NCBI GenBank assembly: GCA_950295325.1
Contig: OX485809.1
Coordinates: 5,146,001 to 5,210,000 of the forward strand
Length of the DNA stretch: 64,000 nucleotides
Reading direction: 5' to 3'
From: Polytrichum commune
Taxonomy: Eukaryota > Streptophyta > Polytrichopsida > Polytrichales > Polytrichaceae
A program made the position numbers and the translations under genes. Positions 49,979 to 62,700 of the stretch are shown in pieces. Each line of letters starts with the position of its first letter. The first letter of the stretch is position 1. The notes under the pieces are model-generated. The model searched no databases. It worked only from the letters and a program-made list of their open reading frames with translations, and was not told the origin of the DNA.

Positions 49979-50778
49979 TCAAGCGATACGATTATTTCCA
50001 CGGTCACCCAATCCAGCCCGCAAAAGTCGAACTGCCCTTGAATTAGGGCCTTGAGATTCGATGAGTGAAATTTGGTAGTCCCGTGTAGCAGCGGGGTGCA
50101 CGATGGCCAAAGTTCCGCATGGAGGTGTTGAAGCATCTGCGAGGGTGCACATACTGGTGTCAACGCCCTCCACATGGTTAATGGTGGAAGGGAGCTTCGT
50201 CATGGCGGGTTGAGGGGCATAAGTCTTCCCAAGTCCTGCCAATCCAGCACGTAGAAGACGAACACCTCTTGAGTCAGGGCCTTGCGATTCGATTAGCGCA
50301 ATTTGGTACTCGCGGGTAGGGGTGGGGCGCATAATGGATAATGTATGGGCGGGTTGTGGTCCGTCATCCATTGGGGGGAGCATATTTAGGTCAACATCCT
50401 GCAGGCCGACATAGGCAAAAAACATTCTCCAACTTATTGCCCCACAAATACCACCAACATTCATATACATGCACATACATTCCACGCCAAATGTTGGAGA
50501 TTAGATAGAGATTGAAAAGGAGATTTGCAAAATATTTATTTGGGTAAGAACATTCCCAGGTGAACAAAATGAGCTATATTTACCAGATTCTGTCCATCAG
50601 GGGTTGCTTCAGCGAGGGGTGACACACTTTGAGAGTTAGCGACCCGGATAGCTTCTACGCCCACGTGGGCAAGTGAGAAGGGATGGCAGGCCAGTACTAC
50701 GTTGTGTTCATGCCGCGGGGTGAGACACACGAATGCCGATCGCTTGGAAGTGGATGGTGTGTATCCAGCAGGAGGAAA
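49979..50778 (-). CDS. Small third gene of element C with internal duplication
   Basis: Exons 50778-50584 and 50398-49979 join in phase 0 for ~204 aa; the first opens after acceptor TTGTTCAG (TTT CCT CCT), so the start is not visible. It corresponds in position and opening residues to the element B gene at 24376. The second exon holds two ~40-residue repeats: TREYQIALIESQGPDSRGVR and TRDYQISLIESQGPNSRAVR, each followed by LLRAGL. No known domain. It lies 84 bp after the stop of the HAD exon and 409 bp before the element terminus. No frame break is seen, unlike the long gene beside it. Confidence 0.4.
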
Positions 50779-53080
50779 CTGAACAAAGCATATAATACAC
50801 AATGTTACATGCCATACAATTCATGAACCTTACATGCCCTAACCTAAACCCTACATGCTAACTATCTTGGGACAGTAGTTATAGGGTGCAAGTCGGGTCG
50901 ATTGGAGTGCTTGTTGGCCATCATAAGTGACTCCCTGACTGGATCGTTATGCGGGACCGGCTGTTGCCCAAATCTATGTGTGATCACAAAATCGCGTACG
51001 TCGCTCATTGTCGAATTGAACATACGTTGGAAGTAGGGGAGAAGAACTGCTCTCATATCCACAGTTGCCTGTTTGTTGGTGGTGAAGGAATCGGGAAACA
51101 ATACATTCCCGGGAGGATTACAAGCACCTTTGTAGGGGCTGTCATCCACAAGAACAGTGTTCTCAATAGTGGCAGTAACACGTCCGGAATCAAGAGATAC
51201 AGGCGGCCACCAAAATGTTTTGTTTAAACTCTTGAAGAACAATACTAATTCTGGCTTTAGGGGGTTCCTGATCTGATTGTCCCAGATGTCTTTGAATGTG
51301 ATGCAATCCTCCTGGCCAAGAACTATTGCAGGTTTTGACATCCCATTGAATAGAAACTCCACCACGAGGTCCACAGTGGACTTTTTCATAGATGACCATA
51401 TGCAAACATAGAACATTTGGGTCATTCTCTTCCAAAACTGCTTGTAACCCAGTCTAGGTAGGACAGCTTTGGGACCGACAATCGCCGGACCCTTGTCTGG
51501 CGCACGATCTTGCACCATCCATGTGGGTAAAGCGGAACGGCCGCGAGGAATACAATGACAAAATATGCCATTCAAATCGAACACCAGAATGAACCTTCGG
51601 TCGGGTACAGCAGCTAGTGCCTGGCGACAGGAATCCACTGTCAACTTCTCCTGCTTTACTCGAATTACATATAATGTTGCAACTAATGAAAATTGTGGAA
51701 CTTCATATATTCAAAAACTTACATTCATATATGCAATAGGTGCATATATTGATATGGGGGTTTATAATGAATTAAATATTAAAAGTTATTATGAACTGGG
51801 AAACCAATACCTCGAAAGTTATGGGATTGAATTCCCAGCGATCCGATGGTCCTAATGAAGGGTCTTGAGGGTCCCTAGAAATAAGTCTTTTAGCACACGC
51901 TATTCCCATCTCCCTCGTGAAAACTTGAGAGATGTTCCTATCGTACGTTGGGTAGTTGTCAGCGTAAACAAAAAGTTTATCATAAACAACGTGTGGGTTG
52001 AAGGGCGCATCCACAGTCGTTTGCGCACTTTGTCCACCCTGAACCCAAAACTACGCGGAGATGAATGTTTGGGACACAAATAAACCGGGTATATTGAAAA
52101 GAAAATCCAGTGGACCAAGTGAAATTTTATTGAGAAGGGGAAACGAAGCTTACACAAACTAAGTGCCATGAGAAGGGGAAACGATGCTTACACAAACTGG
52201 GAGAGCTGGCCGCACACGCAGCTCTGGGCAAGTGACCTCGGAACGGCTGGTGTGCATAGCCCGCCAAGCCTCAAATGGACGTTCGGCTATTTTTGTATTG
52301 TCAGGGGGAAAGTCGGGGAACCTGTCGTCGCGTGGCCAACGTTCCACGACTTTCTTGACATGATGTGGGCCGACAAAAGATGAAGGCTCCGTTGGATCGA
52401 CGACAGCGGGCTCCGTTGCATCAACGACAGGAGGCTCCTCACAATGTGGAGCCTCGGGTTGGCAAGGGCCTGCAGAAGAGGAAGGCTCCATTGGCTCCAC
52501 GGTAGCAGTACAGTAACAAGGTGGTGATATTGGTTGTTGCAGGCCTGCAGATGATGACCCGGGCTCTGAATGTTCGATGACAGCCTGCTTCAGAGCAAGA
52601 GGTTTGATGGCAGCAATGTGGACCGCTGTGGGCGAAGGCGACTTGACCACATCATCGTCACTACCTATGGGCAAGAGGGGTGAACGATCCCCTTTGTCCA
52701 AAGGGGTGACGACAAGCGTTGGACTTCGACATGTAGTGGCAATGGGGGCTTGCATGGGGCCAACTATAAGTGAGGTGTCCTCTTCGGCTGCACCCGTTTG
52801 CGGGACTGCTACACATGGTGATCTTGGCCGTGTGAAATCAACGATTTGCAAACCAGCCTGTGAATTGAACATGCATTGTTAATGACAGCCATTGCAGACA
52901 ATGTAATTGAATGTAAAATGTAAAACACATTTCATTGAATGTAAAATGTACATCTTCCAAGTACCCAGTACATGGTGAGTTTGGCTACAACTAAAATGTC
53001 CTAAAGGTTTTTAAGTCCAATGCTCTAGTCAGCCTTGGATTGCGATCTACAAACGGCTTCCTATTCTCCAAGTGGTTTGA

Positions 53081-54244
53081 TTATGATGCGCGGCCTCCAA
53101 CCTGGATCAAATATCCCGGCGGAGATTCAATGACTAGCATGTTTAAAAACAATTGGAAAAGCGAGAATAGGTCAAGGATATTTACCTCATCTTCAACAGG
53201 CTGGGAATCATGGGAAGGCCCCTCCACGCATCCGGCATCTGCAGGTGAACTTTCCACTTCGTTCTTCTCGGCCGATTTCTCAGCAACCTCCGGTTGATCC
53301 ACATGAGCTGGCTCGACTTGAGGAAGGACATCTTGGGGAGGGTCAGTACCAATGGGGACAGAAACAACCTCCGCATTTGCTGGTACAGGGGCCGGAGTAG
53401 GAATTGGCGTGGGCACGGCTTGAGAGGGTGGCATGGCCTGGGCCATGGCATCCTTGAACAGGCTCGTTAGTAAGCCTGGCAAATTTTTATTCAAAATGCC
53501 CATCATGAGAGGTTCCAAAACAGCCGTCGTAAGTGGGGGCTCCACGGGCTTACCATGGTGGCGTTTATGCCTATCCTTAGTTGAGGACCGACTTCGTGAG
53601 CGAGAGGACTTCCTATGTGGAGTGTCCATGGCACCACTAGGACCAACATCGGCAATACTGGGTCTGAGGGGACTCTGTGGAATGTCCATGGCACCACTAG
53701 GACCAACTTCGGCGGTACTGGGTCTCTGGGGACTACGTGCAGCAGGCTGTGGAGGTTGGTAGGTGTCGGGAATAGAACGAGGGGACTCCAAAACCACATC
53801 GACATCTTCGACCTCCTCTTCGACATCCTGATCCTCGTCAAGGGCATCCTGATCCTCTTCTTCGACATCCTGGTCCTCATCTTGGTGTTCCTCATCCTCC
53901 TGGTCCTCATCCTCCTGGTCCTCATCGTTAGCCGGGTCTTGGTCATCGCGGTCTTCGTCATCGAAGTCAAGTTGCTTCGCTCGCAGCGGCGAAGCACCGA
54001 GATCGCAGGCAGTCGACATATGCTCTTCCAACGGAGTCAAACCGCCAGTGGCATCATCGTCCGAGTGCTGGGACGTGTGGGGGGATTCGCCATGGCTCTC
54101 GACGTCGGTATCCCGTTCACTTGGAGGCTCCACAGACTCATCATCTTCATCGTCAGGAAGATCTTCCACATCGGAGGGGTTTCGGTCAATGTCCATGGCC
54201 TCGATCGGTTCGCGATCTTCGACATCCTCCTGTGTAGCAACCAT
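53081..54244 (-). other. Acidic low-complexity exon of element C long gene
   Basis: Exon 54229-53186 lies within this open frame. It runs from a Glu/Asp-rich head (EDVEDREPIEAMDIDRN) through an EDQ/DQEDE repeat of about 60 residues to two near-identical copies of PSGAMDIPQS / PSGAMDTPHR and an Arg/Ser-rich basic tract. It corresponds to the third exon of the element B gene, which is coiled-coil instead, so this linker is the fastest-changing part of the protein. Confidence 0.5.
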
Positions 54245-56042
54245 ACAATGTCAACAACTATCTCATATAAAGGGGGAGTGAGAAAATGATGATTTTCATA
54301 AATACAAGTAATTCATTAGCAATACTTACCAAAAGCAAGGGTGGATCTGGGTTGAGGTCAGGGTGAATGTGGCCATCGTGGGCTTGGTACTCATCTTCAT
54401 CTTCGGCTTGTTCAGCAAAATCCTTCAGCTTAAGTACGCGAACACGTTGAATCAACGCGTCCAGAATATGCAAGAATGCCGAATCCATGTAGGAAAAGAC
54501 GTTGTAATCGTGCATCTGGAAAATCAATGAGGTTAGAAAAATGGAAGAGGGAAGAGGTGAAAGGGAACGAATTGAGATAGTTCAGATAGGTGGAACTCAC
54601 CAACGCTGCAGCAACTGGTTTCAAGCCCCCAAATAGATTGAGAACCATGCCTCCGGCGGAGCCCATGTACTCCAAGAACTTAATATAGACCTCCATTCTG
54701 AGCTCCCCTCGATTCACTTCATATGTCAACTCAGACCAATCCTTGGGTTTTACTTTGTATCGGCGCGAATCCGGGGCTAGCATTGGACATGCAATTACCT
54801 TCCACTTGGGAAATTAATCTGGGACAATGAGGTGGTCGATGTAGAGGGCAGGGGTTTGCCTCTTTCCATCTATTTATTTGGGGTCGGCTAATTCCTCTGC
54901 AGAACAAGGGAAATAGAACGACGGGACGATCACAAACGTATTGGGATGTCTGCGCATAAGCGACGACATGAATACGAGCGAGGCATCGTGGCTACGCAAG
55001 TCGGAGACAATCATCCAAGCTGGAACAGATTTCACCCCTGGTGTCCATTCCGGAGAGCACAAGTATTTAACCAAGGACTCCACAACTTCAGGAGGGATTG
55101 GTTCATCTACACATCCAGGGATGAACCTGAAGTCCAGAAACCCCGCGGCAATGATGCTTCCCTCAATCCACTCAACATCACTGGAATCTTGCTTGGGAAT
55201 CACCAATCGTTTATTAATGGCATTATGCGACACCCACCGCGTGATCATTTGCCCTGTGCATTCGTTGAAATCTGTTTGCAGCCAGTCGCGAAGCAATCGG
55301 TCTAATGCCGGCTGTACCGGCAAGGACTTATTGTTAGTTGCATTTTTCTTGTTCAGCCAATCTGAAGTCGCAACCTGGTAGAGCTTTATCCATTTCGGCT
55401 TTGTAATTTCATGCTCCCGTTTGAATTTTGTCCATACGTCGCGATCGAGGAACCCATGCCCCTCATCATCCTTCTTCCACAAGCCAACTTTATTGGGATC
55501 CCGCCTATCCAACTCCTGCAGCAAGATATTCTTCCACTTGCGGAAATTGCACCATGACTTCAGTGTCACGACTTTGCTGTTCTTGCAAGTCCTGAGAGTG
55601 ACACTAGGAACGCCGTCCTCTCCCCTCCCTTCTAGAAGCCGTCTCGCTGCTAGGTGAAAGTCAGGTTTTGTGAGTCCTGACATGTTCTTGAACGTCTCCC
55701 TTGTAAGGGGTTTAGTCACGAAAGGTTTCTCCTCGAAGGGTGTTCCTGCCTTGGACTTCTCGTGGCGAGCTCGCAATTTTTGCTGAGCCTCCACATGATC
55801 TTCCAGGTATGTGCGTCCTGGCTTGTCCGGGTTGATAAATAAACCCTTCTCGTGTGACACGAACATTTTTTTCTACAATCTTGATGTTTCCTCAGGGGCC
55901 ATAATTAACGTGAGTTCCGCTTTAAGATCGTTATGCGTGATCCCTCTTGCGATTGCGGTGAATGATGCCTCCATGCTGGTAGTGAAGTTCTGCACATCAC
56001 GGATACAGGAGTGAGATTCATGATGAACACAATGTGAAGGCT

Positions 56043-56074
56043 CACCACTTTCACTCGATCGAGTGAAAGTGGTG
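56043..56074. repeat. Type C palindrome in intron 1 of the element C long gene
   Basis: A 32-bp perfect palindrome (arm CACCACTTTCACTCGA) lies in the 145-bp intron 56134-55990, ~60 bp after the donor GTATGTTACTC. The donor 11-mer and the presence of a palindrome in this intron are both shared with element B, though the palindrome sequence is not. Confidence 0.9.
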
Positions 56075-57621
56075 TGAGGCCATGGTCACCACTTGAGGGA
56101 GCAGATGAATTAAGGGGAGCAGAGAGTAACATACCTTCCAAGCCAATGCTTTCTCAGGGTCATGTGTGGCCTCAGAGGCGTTCGTACGTTGCTTTTCGGG
56201 CTTGTTCAACTTCACCCATACCCTGCGACAATACAGAATTTGTGTAGTCCATGTTGGTGTGAACTTGTTGAACGAGTTCGAATTGTTCAATGTATATGAA
56301 AGCCTGACGGTCATGCTGGGGTCCTCTGTCCACACAATTGTGCAGGGTCACACCTTCAACTTTTCCTTGAGCTTAGGATCCGTATCTCTATGAGCAATTA
56401 TTTCCGTAGATGCGGCTACAGTATGTTGCCCATTGATTATGGCGAATTGCATGTTCTTGATGTCATCCCATGTCATCCTTTCTCGCCATGTCTCACATTT
56501 CTTAAACTTCGGCATCAAACACAGATTGTGCTGAGGCCATGTAGGTGGGGTTTGGATGAGGTAGTTCTTCATGAGGTTCACCCCACTTGGATCCAGCGGC
56601 CGCGTAACCTGATAAGCTTTTGCGCCCTTCATTTGCTTGATGGGTACACGGAATATCAATTCTACGCCGAATGGATAAATGTGCCCAAAAAATTGCAAAA
56701 ACTTCTTCCTATCCAGAGCAGCTTCCTCAAGGCTGGGTTGTTGACCTTGCGATATAACTCGACCCTTCTCCGCTTGAGTCAAGACCAGTGGGGTGTCCTC
56801 ATGCATAACATCGTCTTGCTTCATTTTCTTTTGTTTTGGTTTCTTCTCGGGTGACAATGCCCTCTTTTCTTTCTTTTTCCTTCCACTCCCGGCATCCCCA
56901 GCATCCCTCTCCGTGTTCTGAGTATCTGGTGCAACGTGGGGCTCCACCTCGTGAGGCTTCTCTCTCTCCGTCTCCTTTGATGCAGTTCGCTCTTCAGTTT
57001 GTTTCCCCTTCTTTGCCTTCAATTTTTGTCCAATAGAGCTGCCACCTTCGTCGGCCTTGGACTTCAATATACCCTTGGCTTGCTTATTCTTTTGCTGCCT
57101 TGATTCTTCACGTGTAGCTGCCTCTCTACTGTTGATGTCTTCCAATGTCTCCAACACAAAGTTTATGGCTCTTTTGGTTATTCCAGATGACATCATCTTC
57201 TCTATCTCTTCCTTCTCCTTTGAAGGGAGTGAGGCTACGGACTCATAAAATGGCACCAAGAGAAATGTATGCTTCTTGCAATCTATAGATAAAATTCTCT
57301 CTTCCACCCCCTCCATAACCGAAACCTCTAGCCTATCCCTCGCTCCCACATGAGCGATGGTAATTGGATTTCCAGGGTTCGGAATCCAACTATTGTTTAC
57401 CTTGTACGTGAATATAAGGTCGTACCCTAAAGATTGGTTTTTCTTGTTAATAGCCAGTGACCACTTCTGCAAATGGGAGTCCCTAATTACCCATTGAGGA
57501 CCATTTGGCCCTGCTTGTCTGGATCCAACTAGATCTGTCCATAAAACAACTTTGTCCATTCTTCCTGCAAAGTCCCCCAATAAGTTAGGAAACCACATAA
57601 CTCCACAATCCATCCAGCCAG

Positions 57622-58453
57622 CACTTTCACTCGATCGAGTGAAAGTGGGGCTTGGCCATCAAGCAAGCCAGACAGCCATCTACTGGCCACTTTCACTCGA
57701 TCGAGTGAAAGTGGGGCTTGGCCATCAAGCAAGCCAGACAGCCATCTCCAGCCAGCATTTTCACTCGATCGAGTGAAAGTGGGGCTTGGCCATCAAGCAA
57801 GCCAGACAGCCATCTCCAGCCAGCATTTTCACTCGATCGAGTGAAAGTGGGGCTTGGCCATCAAGCAAGCCAGACAGCCATCTCCAGCCAGCACTTTCAC
57901 TCGATCGAGTGAAAGTGGGGCTTGGCCATCAAGCAAGCCAGACAGCCATCTCCAGCCAGCACTTTCACTCGATCGAGTGAAAGTGGGGCTTGGCCATCAA
58001 GCAAGCCATACAGCCATCTCCAGCCAGCACTTTCACTCGATCGAGTGAAAGTGGGGCTTGGCCATCAAGCAAGCCAGACAGCCATCTACTGGCCACTTTC
58101 ACTCAATCGAGTGAAAGTGGGGCTTGGCCATCAAGCAAGCCAGACAGCCATCTCCAGCCAGCACTTTCACTCGATCGAGTGAAAGTGGGGCTTGGCCATC
58201 AAGCAAGCCAGACAGCCATCTCCAGCCAGCACTTTCACTCGATCGAGTGAAAGTGGGGCTTGGCCATCAAGCAAGCCAGCCAGCCATCTACTGGCCACTT
58301 TCACTCGATCGAGTGAAAGTGTGGCTTGGCCATCAAGCAAGCCAGCCAGCCATCTACTGGCCACTTTCACTCGATCGAGTGAAAGTGTGGCTTGGCCATC
58401 AAGCAAGCCAGCCAGCCATCTACTGGCCACTTTCACTCGATCGAGTGAAAGTG
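57622..58453. repeat. Thirteen-copy type C palindrome tandem array
   Basis: A 67-68 bp unit (CTTGGCCATCAAGCAAGCCA plus spacer plus palindrome) repeats 13 times. Each unit has a 26-bp palindrome, CACTTTCACTCGA plus complement; the third and fourth have one arm change (CATTTTC) and the eighth has CTCAATCGAG. It sits directly 5' of the acceptor (57565) of the element C long gene, in its leader intron. Frames through it on both strands are repeat artefacts. Confidence 0.95.
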
Positions 58454-58470
58454 TGGCTTGTCTTGAAACC

Positions 58471-59720
58471 ATGTTGGTTGTCCGTACAGTTCCAGGTGTG
58501 AACATGGATATTTCCAGCCTCAATGTAAAGAAACACTTCGACCATAAGCAATGCATGTAAGATTATGAATGTTTGGTATATTTCTTGACATTTAATGCAA
58601 GCTATGAAATTACCTGATTTGTGTGAACAATCTGGTTGTGGATTTGCAACTCAGGCTCCAATTGCACGAACTCCGCGTTGGTGTCTACTGTTAGATAGTT
58701 ATAATCAACAATTAGAGCACTGCTGGATAATTTACATGTGATTTGTGAGGTGTCTACATAAATGAAGATGGATGCAATTTCATATTCGGGGAAGGGTTTG
58801 GCCAATCTGAATATCTTGTGCCTCTGGATTTAGGGGCCTGGAGTGAAAAAAACGAACCGGATTGTTTATGGATCAGGTTGGAAAGACCTCAAAAAGTGAA
58901 CAACGTGCTTATTCTGAAAATTCAATATGCCGAGATCCTTGAGAAGAAGTTTAGGATGCTGTGTGTGAAGATTGCAGGTGCATAACAAACAATGAATGTA
59001 GAACACAAAAGTTGAGTAGGTTCGAGGCTCCAGGCGCATTCAGTGATGAATAGACATCACTGAATAGTTGATCAATGAATAGTTGAGCATGTCCATAGAA
59101 ATTTGACTAATATATTTGAACAAACAAATAGAGAATGACAAACATCAAGCAAAATGCATACACACTGAAATGAATAAAAACAGCATGCTCTTTGTGAACA
59201 TACCAGGTGGCTCCCAGGTGAGGAGGGCAGTTTAGGAAGATTGAGAATGTTGAGGGACCAGCGAAAAGGGAGATGATGCAGAAAGTTTGTGGAAAAGGGA
59301 AGATTCAGATTCTTGGGCAATGTGCATACTAGAGGCAGAGCTCAACCAGATCTTAGTAAAGCCAGTTGCATACTAGAGGAGGAGATCAACCACATTTGAG
59401 TGAAGCAAGGTGCATGCCAGAATTGAATGAAGCAATGTGCATACTAGAGCAAGAGATAAACCAGATTTGAAGCTATCAATGTGCATACTAGAGCAAGAGA
59501 TAAACCAAGTTTGAAGCTATCAATATGCAGACTAGAGCAAGAGATAAACCAAGTTTGAAACTATCAATGTGCATACTAGAGCAAGAGATGAAGAAGCAAG
59601 GTGCATAGACAAAGCCAGTAGCAGAATGTTGGGGAGCCAGGGGCGAGGAGGGAGGAGAAAGGAGGAGAAAACAATCTGAAAGGCATGGGCGGGGGAGGTC
59701 ATTCTGGACACTGCTTGGGA
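58471..59720 (-). promoter_or_regulatory. Promoter and leader exons of the element C long gene
   Basis: Candidate leader exons are 58806-58614 (acceptor ATATTCAG, donor GTAATT; open, with ELQIHNQIVHTNQ near its end) and 58518 to ~58471 (weak donor GTTTCA). Further upstream, on the minus strand, a pyrimidine-rich tract (59685-59635) and a GGGACGTGGCC motif (~59728) mirror the layout before the element B long gene. A 44-bp tandem repeat (TGCATACTAGAGCAAGAGAT) runs from 59431 to ~59605. Translation of the leader exons is uncertain. Confidence 0.35.
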
Positions 59721-59759
59721 ACGGCCACGTCCCTTCGCGATCTCCCGATGGTCAGGATT

Positions 59760-62700
59760 CCGCCGTCAAAGATGGACGGTCCAGATCCGAGACACCTTCC
59801 CATGAAGTAGGTACTTGTGAGTAGGTTAGGGTGGTGTAGTCTCACCCGTTCTCATTAAGGAGGGTGTGGGTTAATAGGTAGAGTACTTCCTACTAATTGT
59901 AGAGGGTACTGATTGCAGTGTATGTTGTTAGTTGGTGATTTATGATTCCATTACCATACCAAATGGTCTTTCATCCAAATTTCATAATTCCAAGACACTG
60001 GTTCTTCAATTTAGGCAATTTAAAAGAGATTGGACTATGTATTGAAACATTGATAACTACTCTACTCAAAAAAGTTACCACAATTGAAAGGACCTATATA
60101 CGCAGCTCAAAAATCGACGAACATACACTTTCGATAACCATATATATACGTTATATATATTACACATTTATAGTATATATAACTTGCCGTTATATAACTT
60201 GCAAGTTTTATAGACTTATAATGTATATATACTATAATAATAACTGATATATATGAGACCTATATGTATAAGGCAAGTTATATATACATATATATAATAA
60301 TATATGTATATATAATAATATACTTATATATAATAAATTGAAGAACCAGTGTCTTACATACATATATGTATATAATAATATATGTATGTAATATGTATGT
60401 ATATATAATAATATACAATTATACTTAATATACTTCAGATACTTCAGATACTTATAATTATACTTATAATTATACTTAATATACTTCATAATATACTTAT
60501 AATTATACTTATAATTATACTTATAATTATACTTAATATACTTCATAATATACTTATAATTATACTTAATATACTTAATATACTTAGAAATTTTATTAAT
60601 TATACTAAAATAAATTTAAAAATCCACATTAGGACATTGAGAGTAGCACATTCAATTTAAATTGGGATACTTTGGATGACAATCATGCGTTTTAGTATGT
60701 AAGGGGAAGATATTATTAATATTTTGGAATGCAAAAGGAAGATATATATGCAACTCATAAATTATACATATACACATACATACATACATATACATGTATG
60801 TATATGTATATTTTTATGACTCAGAGTGGATTACGTGCTTAAAAGTTTTTAATGATACTAGTTTGCATAGTCAAATGCGATTGAATTACTCAATCTATCT
60901 ATGTGCACTAGAACTACACTGTTTATGATGTTAAATTAGTGTCAAGTGCACAATTTACGAAGGGCCTAAACTAGATGCCTAGGGGTCTCAAAGTGTCAAG
61001 TTTACTAATTGCCCAATGGCATATGATACAATTCATCAACATAAGTAACATCTTTAAGCAAAAAAATTAAATAAAAAATCCACATTATGACATTCAGAGT
61101 AGCACATTCCAATACTCTAGATGACAATCTTGCGTTTTAGTGTGTTCAATTTAGATTATATTAAAAATTTAGAATGCAAAAGGAAGATATTCTCAAAAGG
61201 CATACTAATGGCAAGTGTCATACTAGGCATACTAATGGCAAGTGTCATACTAGGCATACAGTCTAATGAACTTGTAGACCATTGTGTAACATAGGCATGC
61301 ACCTCATGACATTGTATGTGACACTACATTCCACACTAGATTGTGTAGTGGTCGGTTCTCTCTATTGATTGCTCTTCAGACGCTTAATAAACATTTCTAG
61401 GATTTCATTTCAAATAGTGACATTACATAAACCAATTCAAAAATGGATGTTGCATAAAATTAGACATGATAGTTAGGTGCTTTGTTCAAGTACTGTAACT
61501 TTTGATGAAAGTTTACCGTTGCCACCTGGTCCAATTAATAATAATGATCCCACATAAGCTAGGCATACCCAAAACTAGGCCAAGGATGCATCAGGGTTCG
61601 GGAGACTTTGGAGCTCAACCAGCTCAAATCCGCCCCTTCACAACTTCTACCGGTTTCTTCAGGATTTGACCGGTTGCAAACTTGTTGCCATTGATTTGGA
61701 CCGGCGGTGAACCCATCTTTTTTTTCAAGTGCCGGTTAATTTCTTCTTCATTGTAATGACGACCAGCCAAGAACTTGGGTATTGATAAGTAAGCCATGCC
61801 TCCAATGTAGCAAAATTATGAATAGCAATAAAGAAGCAAAAGCTTCGCTTATTCGCCATTCACCAAATCGCTACAAGCCTACAATGCACAAATAACCTAA
61901 ACCCTAGAACCAGATGATATTGTGTAGATGAATCAAACCGGATGAAATTTGCCTATTTCACAATTCATCCGGGTAAGAATCCTCCTCCTGAAAATGGTTG
62001 CCGGTTGAAATCCGTTGTGTTTTCAAAAGCACCGGTTTACACTAAATGCCGGTTGGACCCGGAGATTGGGATGCATGCCATTCAAGCAAGTTGAAGGTGA
62101 ATTTCAAACGATTCAAAAACCCTTGTAGAGTCTTAAATGCCCCCATATGATCAACGCAATTTCTAATGACAGATGGGTGCTCGAAGATTGGTGCCATTGG
62201 AACATGTTTCGGTTCCTTCTCTTAAAAATAACACTTCTATTGAATAACTAAGTGCAGATCTACAAATAAACACCAATTTGAAAATCACATATTATATGTA
62301 CTAGGCAAGATTGGACCAAGTGCCCCAAACTTAAGTGTCACTTCCTATTTGGATTATACGAGGCTATATGTAGTGTCCAATAATTCTTTATGCAATAATT
62401 CTTTCCGTCCAATGTTCAAGTTTTGAAGTAAGCACACCTAGTTCAATTGCTCAACTTCAATAGACACCTATATTTGATAGGGTCTGTAGTCAAGTACGGA
62501 TAAGTTGTTTGAAAAAGGGATTGAACTACATGCTTCATTTTTTCCAGAAGGTTCTAGGCCCTTTAATCAACATGCGGGGGTGGGGACAGTAATTCGATCA
62601 TTTCAGAAGGAAAAAATATCTTCACTTTTGCATTGTATTAGATACATGTACAAGCTTCAAATATAATGAGGAAAACAATGATGGGCATGATATGGATTTG

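Larger units (their letters stand above)
50862..57564 (-). pseudogene. Element C long gene (ParB-like to HAD) with four in-frame stops
   Basis: Seven exons phase perfectly: 57564-56135, 55989-54601, 54515-54330, 54229-53186, 52857-52192, 52038-51811 and 51650-50862, about 1.9 thousand codons from ATG 57559. The first three introns match those of the element B gene in position. It shares the ParB-like motif (FAIINGQHTVAAS, ~376), the methylase-like end MVLNLFGGLKPVAAAL and the HAD motifs FDLNGIF, CIWSSM and VLVDDSPYK. Exon 4 has a very acidic Asp/Glu/Gln-rich run then an Arg/Ser tract (KSSRSRSRSSTKDRHKRHH). Stops interrupt the frame at 56350-56348 (TGA) and 55875-55873 (TAG), both opposite Trp in the B protein, and at 54876-54874 and 54816-54814 (TAA). 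Length and phase are otherwise kept, so the copy died recently by point mutation. Confidence 0.7.

Noticed and set aside
54814-54903. A hidden intron removing the two TAA codons
   Set aside because: The B and C proteins are almost the same length across this part (about 99 and 100 residues), so no segment needs removing.
54814-56350. Stops removed by organelle-type U-to-C RNA editing
   Set aside because: That editing turns stops into Gln or Arg codons in organelles; two of these stops stand opposite Trp and the locus is nuclear with spliceosomal introns.
57552-58556. Repetitive proteins on both strands over the type C array
   Set aside because: Frames of 64-129 aa on both strands are readings of a 68-bp tandem repeat, whose phase shifts with each unit.
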